Shown piece after piece: positions 32,654 through 37,355 of a stretch of DNA of 37,355 nucleotides; positions within the stretch are counted from its first letter, which is position 1, and each line of letters opens with the position of its first letter. The position numbers and the translations under genes were made by a program. Source of the DNA: Verrucomicrobiales bacterium (GTDB lineage: Bacteria > Verrucomicrobiota > Verrucomicrobiia > Methylacidiphilales > JAAUTS01); assembly GCA_031265365.1 (NCBI GenBank), contig JAISCS010000053.1:1-37355 (forward strand), written 5' to 3'. The notes below the pieces were generated by a model that was not told where the DNA came from, ran no database searches, and saw only the letters and a program-made list of their open reading frames with translations.

Positions 32654-35600
32654 GCGATTTCGACCCCATCAAAGCGGGCGCCATCCTCGTGGAGGACGAG
32701 CCGTTCGACCCGATTAAGGTTGGTGCCGTGCTGATTGATGACGAGCCGTTTGACCCAATCAAAGTGGGAGCGATTGAGGTTGACGGCGCGCTGTCCGAGT
32801 TGGAAACCAAGGCGGGCATGGCATTGAAGTGGGCGCAAGAGCAATCAAACGGGCTGCTGGACAACCGCCTGACGCCCTATCATCACCTGCAAAAAAACCG
32901 GTCGCCCTACGGCGCTGACGCTGACGCGGTGGCCACGCGGCTGATGCGCGACAACCTGCGCGCGGAGGTGAGGAAGTTGAATCCTGAAATGACCGAGGCC
33001 GGGATTGACACCGAGCTTGCGCGCGGCACCGGTCTCATGGACTGGGTGGGTGGCGCGTTCAAAACGCTCGGCAAGACCGGCGCGCAATCCCTGGCTTATG
33101 GCGCGGAACTGGGCGGCTTCATGCTTGAGAGCGGCGCGGAATACATGCGGAAACTCATGCGGGGGCTGGCCGGCATCCCCGCCACGGACTATGCCGCGCG
33201 CGCCCAAAAACGCGAGACCTACCGGCGGGAGACACGTGATTACTACGTCAACAAACTTGGCCGGAGTGAGGAAGAGGCGGGCCGCCTAACCAATCAACTC
33301 GTGGATAAATTTTTCCCCGAACAACGCGCTAACGTCAAGGAAGCGTATGATTTGGCGTACCGCTACCGCCGGCAGACGGAGCAACAGCCGTGGGCGACCG
33401 ACGACCCGCACACGCCCAATGTGGTCAAAACCGTCTCCTCGGCCATCGCGCAGGGCATCCCGCAGTTGTTGTCGCTGGTCTCTTACAAAATTCCCGGACT
33501 CGGTCCAATGGTGGCGCTGAAGGATGTGCTTTCCGAAAGCTACAACCAACTGCGGACGGACAGCGAGCAAAGCGGGAAAAATTTGTCCGAGGATGAGTTG
33601 ATTGACGCGGCCATGTCCTCGGCGGCGTTCAAGGCATTGTTTGAGGTGGGGATGGACAAGTTCGCGTTAAAGGGCATCAGCGGCTTGTTCGGCAAAAAGG
33701 CGTCGGGCGCGGTGACGGCGGAACTGGCGAAGGAAACGGCGAAGAAAGAGGCCCAAAAAGGCTTTGTGCGCCGCGCCGCCGAGGCCTATTTGAAACAGCA
33801 AGCCGTCGAGCAACCGACGGAATTGATTCAGGATTATTCCGACAAATTTTTCGGCGCGCGGCTGGGTTTGGAGCAGGATTGGTATTCGTGGGCTGAACTG
33901 CGCGACCGCACCCTGTCGGTGGCCTTCATGCCGCAAGGCGCGGTGGCGGCGGTCGGCGAGGCCAGAGCCAGACAGAACAACCTGCCGCTGACCGCCGAGG
34001 CGCTTAAACAACAGCACCAGCAATTCCAGGAAAAAATCCGCGCGGCGACCAATGGTTTTTATCGCGGCGAGGACACGGTTGACCAAGCCGCCAAAAAAAT
34101 GCGGCAGGCCGGCTTTTCTGACACGGACATCCAAATTTGGCGCAACCGGTTGACGACGCCGGCGCTGGCGGTGAATTCTGACGGCGGCATGAGGCAACAA
34201 GACAGCCAGCCGCTGTACGGAGCGGACGGCAAGATTAACAGCGACGCGGCATTGACCATCGCCGGCATTGATTTCAGTAACGGCCTCATCACCCTGGACG
34301 AGGCGACGGCGGTCAATGAGCGTTTTCAAGGCAAGGAACTCGCCGAAGAGTTTCGCAAAATCATGTTGCCCTACGTCAACGAACAGGGCTATTACGACCA
34401 GAAGGGGCGGGAGCGCGCGGCGGCGGACGCGGTCGGCGCAGAGATTGAGGGGGAAAATAATCCCGGCGCCCCAACCGTCACCGCTGACGGTGAGCAGCCG
34501 TCAGCCCCCGACAACCCCGTGCCGGAGAGCGACGCGACGGTGGCGGTGCAGATGGACTGGCTGAACAAGGGCAAGCGCGACGCGGTGTTTTTCACGCCGG
34601 GCACGACCATCCCCGCGACGCCCGAAGGCTTGGCGCGGCTGGACACGGCGCGCGGGACGTTCATCTACAACCCGCTCGTGCACTCCGAGGAATCGCTGAA
34701 CAACGCGGTGAAGAACGACACGCTGGGCGACGTGCTCGGCTACGGCATCCCGCGCAAGCCGAGCGACGCGAACATCGCCGGCGTGATTGTTCTACGTGGA
34801 ACGGACGGCACGGAGAAGCTGAGCGTCGTCACCGATGACGCGCACCGCCAGCAAGTCGAGGACAACCTGAACGCGCTGGCCGAGGAAGGCGACACGGTGA
34901 CGTTGGAGCCGACGGAGGACAAGGTGCTGGCGGAGCGGCGCGAGCAACTTAGCCGACAGTTCCCCGGTGTGGACTGGCGGAACAAGCCCGTGCCGGCGAC
35001 ACCGCAAAAATCATCGCCAGCGTCCGGCAATTTCCAAACCGCCTGGGAGAAGACCGCGCGGCTGCTGACGCCCATCGGCGGGACGGTGCGGCGGGTGAAC
35101 GCCCCGGCGAAATCGTCCGGCTTTGAGGCGTGGTTCACGCTGGATGAGCACGGCCATCCGCAGGTTTATGTCGGCGTGGACGAGGCGATGGTGAACAGTC
35201 ATCGGCAGAAATTCCAAAACGAAGAAGAGTTCAACGAGTGGGTCAACCGCGCGTTCAACGAGGAGTATCTCCACGCCGCCGACCTTGAGAGCTTGCGGCG
35301 CAAATGGGAAGCGGGCGGCAGCGCAGGCGGCTTTCATGAATTTCTTAACCACGAACGCGCTAAACTATGGCGCGGCCTGAGCGAGGCCGACCGGCGTATG
35401 ATTGAGGCCATCTACGGCGACTTTGACCCAAAGGCCACCGACGCGCAAAAGGCGCAGGAACTATTGCGGATACTGCTGCAACTGCAACGCGACGGGAAGC
35501 TGACGGAGTTTGCGGGCAGACTGAGCGCGCCGGGCCGGAGCGCGTTGCGGGCGTGGTTGCAACAGCTTGCCGACTTCATTAAAAACACCTTGCGGGCGGC

Positions 35601-37355
35601 GAACAACACGGAACTACAGACGGCGCTGGATGAAATCAACGCGGTGCTGGCCGAGGTGGATGCGGCATTGAAAGAACAATCCCCAACGACAAATTCCGAA
35701 TCCAATATCACCGTCAGCGGTGAGGAAATTAACGCCGTCGGTGACGCGCCGTTCGCCGCCGCGCCGCATGGTGGTGAAAGCGTGGCGAAACTTGAGCGGG
35801 TGCGTAACGCGGTCAGGGCGGTTGCCGAGGGCGCGGAAGAAGGCGTGGCTAGGAATTTGCGCCCCGATCTCGTGATTTACGGCGGCTCCGCTGATGTGGT
35901 GTTCCCGTGGGGCAATGACCGATTTGGGTTGAAAAAAATAGCGACGCGGCGTGGTGCGGAGGTGTTGAATCAGGTGTTGCGAACAGTCGCGCTGGGTGAG
36001 GTCGAGCGGCATGGCGACACCAAGAAAACCGTCAATCTCGCGCTGGGTGATTACCGCGCCGTGCTGTCGCTGGACGAGCATGGGAAACAAAAGACTTGGT
36101 TGCTGACCGGCTGGGAAGAGGGAAGACCCGATGCCACCGGCGAGGTTAGTGCTCAAACCGAGGCTACGCAACCGACCCCTACATTTAGTCGTGACCGATT
36201 GGGAGCGGGTCTCAACGATATAATTGACACGGAAAGGCGTTCTGTCAATTCCAAATCCACCGCCGCCGGTGACGCGCCGTTCGCCGCCGCGCCGGAACGT
36301 CGCTTGCCAAGCCGCGCCGTTGATGGCAGTATCTCCCGCATGTCCGACCCCGCACGGGTCGCCCAAGACAACCGGACTTCATTCCCCGTGGGCGAGCAGA
36401 ATGAAGCCACGCGCAAAGCCGCCAACGGCCAGCCGTCCAATCTGACTGCGGCGGAATATGCCCGCGCCACCTCACCGGAGTTCAAGGCGCGATATGGGGA
36501 TTGGGAGGCGTTGGCAAAAATTAACGCGGTGCGGAATAGTGAGCCATTGAAAGTTAATGCGTTGGCGACAGCACCGAGTGAGCGTGAGGTCAAAAATCTG
36601 TTTTCCACTTTCGGTGAAATTAAAAACGATAAGGACGGGCGGCAGGTTATTTTCCCCAACCGCACCGTCGGAAAAATTCTGCGGCACAGGGGTTTTAACG
36701 TCGGGAGAATTGCTAAGGATTTGCCGGTTATCTTCCGTCGCACAATTCCAGCCTGGAGTGAAAACTACCAAGCGAAGCCCGGTCATAAAGACCATAGCAG
36801 TAACATCAAAGCCTATCACAATTACGTTGGAAAATTCGCTGACGGTGAAGCCACCTATTTCATCCGCTTCACGTTGCATGAGGAAAACAAGCATCGTGGC
36901 GACGGAAAAAACAACCTCCATTCGACGTTCATTTCTGATGTTGAGATTTACCGGCAAAAACAAGGCGCGGATTTTGCTCGTGTCCACGTTAGCAACATGG
37001 GCGTAGTAAAAGGCGCGCCTTACGATGAAAAACTATCACGGTGGCTGTCGTCTGTCAACCCTCAAAATATAAAAATCCCGCTAGACGAAAACGGCGAGCC
37101 GGTGATGAGCGCCATTGACCAATCCCACCCTAATGCTACGCGTCCCAATGGGGGGACGCCGTTATTTGCCGCCGCGCCGGAAAGACGCTTGCCAAGGCGG
37201 AACGAGAACGGCAGTATTTCCCGCATGTCCGACCCGCAGCGGGCCGCCAATCAACACAACCGGACTTCACCCGCTGGCGGATTAAGTGAAGCCGCGCCGC
37301 GTCTCGCCGCCAACGGCCAGACCTCCAACCTGACTGCGGCGGAATATGCCCGCGC
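32650..37355 (+). CDS. Giant phage polyvalent protein, C-terminus beyond the window
   Basis: The frame is open for at least 1,568 codons with no stop before the window ends. N-terminal residues 4-47 are three 15-residue repeats (FDPIKVGAVLIDDEP type). A long helical region follows to about residue 600, with a hydrophobic stretch near 270-300 (IAQGIPQLLSLVSYKIPGLGP). Residues about 700-1010 are mixed alpha/beta and contain NEEYLHAADL, a possible metal-binding ExxHxxD. From about 1030 onward, nuclease-like modules of the phage Barnase-EndoU-ColicinE5/D-RelE type alternate with APFAAAP linkers: one ending TVNLALGDYRAVLSLDEHG and WLLTGWEEG, and a second with SPEFKARYGDWE, FPNRTVGKILRHRGF, IKAYHNYVGKF and TYFIRFTLHEEN. 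The start overlaps the previous stop. It probably acts as an injected multi-effector protein. Confidence 0.75.
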   Translation, partial: MSDFDPIKAGAILVEDEPFDPIKVGAVLIDDEPFDPIKVGAIEVDGALSELETKAGMALKWAQEQSNGLLDNRLTPYHHLQKNRSPYGADADAVATRLMRDNLRAEVRKLNPEMTEAGIDTELARGTGLMDWVGGAFKTLGKTGAQSLAYGAELGGFMLESGAEYMRKLMRGLAGIPATDYAARAQKRETYRRETRDYYVNKLGRSEEEAGRLTNQLVDKFFPEQRANVKEAYDLAYRYRRQTEQQPWATDDPHTPNVVKTVSSAIAQGIPQLLSLVSYKIPGLGPMVALKDVLSESYNQLRTDSEQSGKNLSEDELIDAAMSSAAFKALFEVGMDKFALKGISGLFGKKASGAVTAELAKETAKKEAQKGFVRRAAEAYLKQQAVEQPTELIQDYSDKFFGARLGLEQDWYSWAELRDRTLSVAFMPQGAVAAVGEARARQNNLPLTAEALKQQHQQFQEKIRAATNGFYRGEDTVDQAAKKMRQAGFSDTDIQIWRNRLTTPALAVNSDGGMRQQDSQPLYGADGKINSDAALTIAGIDFSNGLITLDEATAVNERFQGKELAEEFRKIMLPYVNEQGYYDQKGRERAAADAVGAEIEGENNPGAPTVTADGEQPSAPDNPVPESDATVAVQMDWLNKGKRDAVFFTPGTTIPATPEGLARLDTARGTFIYNPLVHSEESLNNAVKNDTLGDVLGYGIPRKPSDANIAGVIVLRGTDGTEKLSVVTDDAHRQQVEDNLNALAEEGDTVTLEPTEDKVLAERREQLSRQFPGVDWRNKPVPATPQKSSPASGNFQTAWEKTARLLTPIGGTVRRVNAPAKSSGFEAWFTLDEHGHPQVYVGVDEAMVNSHRQKFQNEEEFNEWVNRAFNEEYLHAADLESLRRKWEAGGSAGGFHEFLNHERAKLWRGLSEADRRMIEAIYGDFDPKATDAQKAQELLRILLQLQRDGKLTEFAGRLSAPGRSALRAWLQQLADFIKNTLRAANNTELQTALDEINAVLAEVDAALKEQSPTTNSESNITVSGEEINAVGDAPFAAAPHGGESVAKLERVRNAVRAVAEGAEEGVARNLRPDLVIYGGSADVVFPWGNDRFGLKKIATRRGAEVLNQVLRTVALGEVERHGDTKKTVNLALGDYRAVLSLDEHGKQKTWLLTGWEEGRPDATGEVSAQTEATQPTPTFSRDRLGAGLNDIIDTERRSVNSKSTAAGDAPFAAAPERRLPSRAVDGSISRMSDPARVAQDNRTSFPVGEQNEATRKAANGQPSNLTAAEYARATSPEFKARYGDWEALAKINAVRNSEPLKVNALATAPSEREVKNLFSTFGEIKNDKDGRQVIFPNRTVGKILRHRGFNVGRIAKDLPVIFRRTIPAWSENYQAKPGHKDHSSNIKAYHNYVGKFADGEATYFIRFTLHEENKHRGDGKNNLHSTFISDVEIYRQKQGADFARVHVSNMGVVKGAPYDEKLSRWLSSVNPQNIKIPLDENGEPVMSAIDQSHPNATRPNGGTPLFAAAPERRLPRRNENGSISRMSDPQRAANQHNRTSPAGGLSEAAPRLAANGQTSNLTAAEYAR
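32659..32790 (+). repeat. Three 45-bp tandem repeats encoding FDPIKxGAxxxxDEP
   Basis: Copies begin at 32659, 32704 and 32749; the third is diverged at its end. They encode FDPIKAGAILVEDEP, FDPIKVGAVLIDDEP and FDPIKVGAIEVDGA at the N-terminus of the giant phage-type protein. Their nucleotide sequences differ at many third positions, so the repeats are old or maintained at the protein level. Confidence 0.92.
36268..37355 (+). repeat. Repeated linker block around a nuclease-like module (second copy cut by window edge)
   Basis: Block 1 at 36268-36475 and block 2 from 37150 to the window end both encode FAAAPERRLP, then GSISRMSDP, NRTS, AANGQ and SNLTAAEYARA. A third, shorter copy of the leading GDAPFAAAP is at 35740-35766, where 27 bases are identical to 36268-36294. 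Between blocks 1 and 2 lies one nuclease-like module of about 650 bases with lower G+C (about 40-45% in sampled lines). Confidence 0.88.

Overview
The window is GC-rich bacterial chromosome (roughly 60-70% G+C in most genes) with many GTG/ATG starts, weak ribosome sites and abundant dispersed repeats. Gene content (LutABC plus a DeoR regulator, GH116 glycosidase with a Gfo/Idh oxidoreductase and an acetyl-esterase-like hydrolase, a rhomboid-like protein with a charged C-terminal tail, Kup, a YfhO-type membrane protein) suggests an uncultured member of the Verrucomicrobiota/Lentisphaerota (PVC) group. That assignment is inference from gene style; there is no rRNA or marker gene here.

Layout. 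1-5.1 kb: a TCAGCCA heptamer array, then a surface-polysaccharide-type operon (FAD oxidoreductase, sugar-nucleotide epimerase, YfhO membrane protein). 5.2-9.0 kb: lactate-utilisation genes lutA, lutB, lutC and a DeoR regulator. 9.5-12.9 kb: rhomboid-like protein, MTH1-like Nudix hydrolase, Kup potassium transporter. 13.0-17.5 kb: homoserine dehydrogenase and threonine synthase, separated by about 2.1 kb of accessory DNA that includes an AT-rich cassette bounded by 62-bp inverted repeats. 17.7-18.8 kb: tRNA-Gly(TCC) and a ribokinase. 18.8-19.4 kb: a duplicated GH116 gene end flanking an AT-rich orphan ORF. 19.4-23.8 kb: minus-strand operon Gfo/Idh, alpha/beta hydrolase, GH116. 24.0-26.3 kb: gcvT (probably leaderless), gcvH and a secreted two-repeat protein. 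26.4-28.4 kb: IS5-type transposase wreck, a small acidic ORF fragment, and two minus-strand lipoproteins. 28.4 kb to the end: a phage-type structural block (tail-collar protein, several virion-like proteins) ending in a giant polyvalent protein that is still open at the window edge.

Most striking signals. (1) A short palindrome GCTGAC-N-GTCAGC occurs as six exact copies and about 50 half or degenerate copies, mostly inside genes, in several reading frames, at about two per kb in the chromosomal part and much less often in the phage-type block. This is the density and behaviour of a highly iterated or uptake-type sequence. (2) The inverted-repeat-bounded cassette between hom and thrC. (3) The 178-bp duplication of the GH116 3' end around an orphan gene. 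(4) The giant phage-type protein whose C-terminal half is built from nuclease-like modules separated by a repeated linker, with one module of clearly lower G+C.
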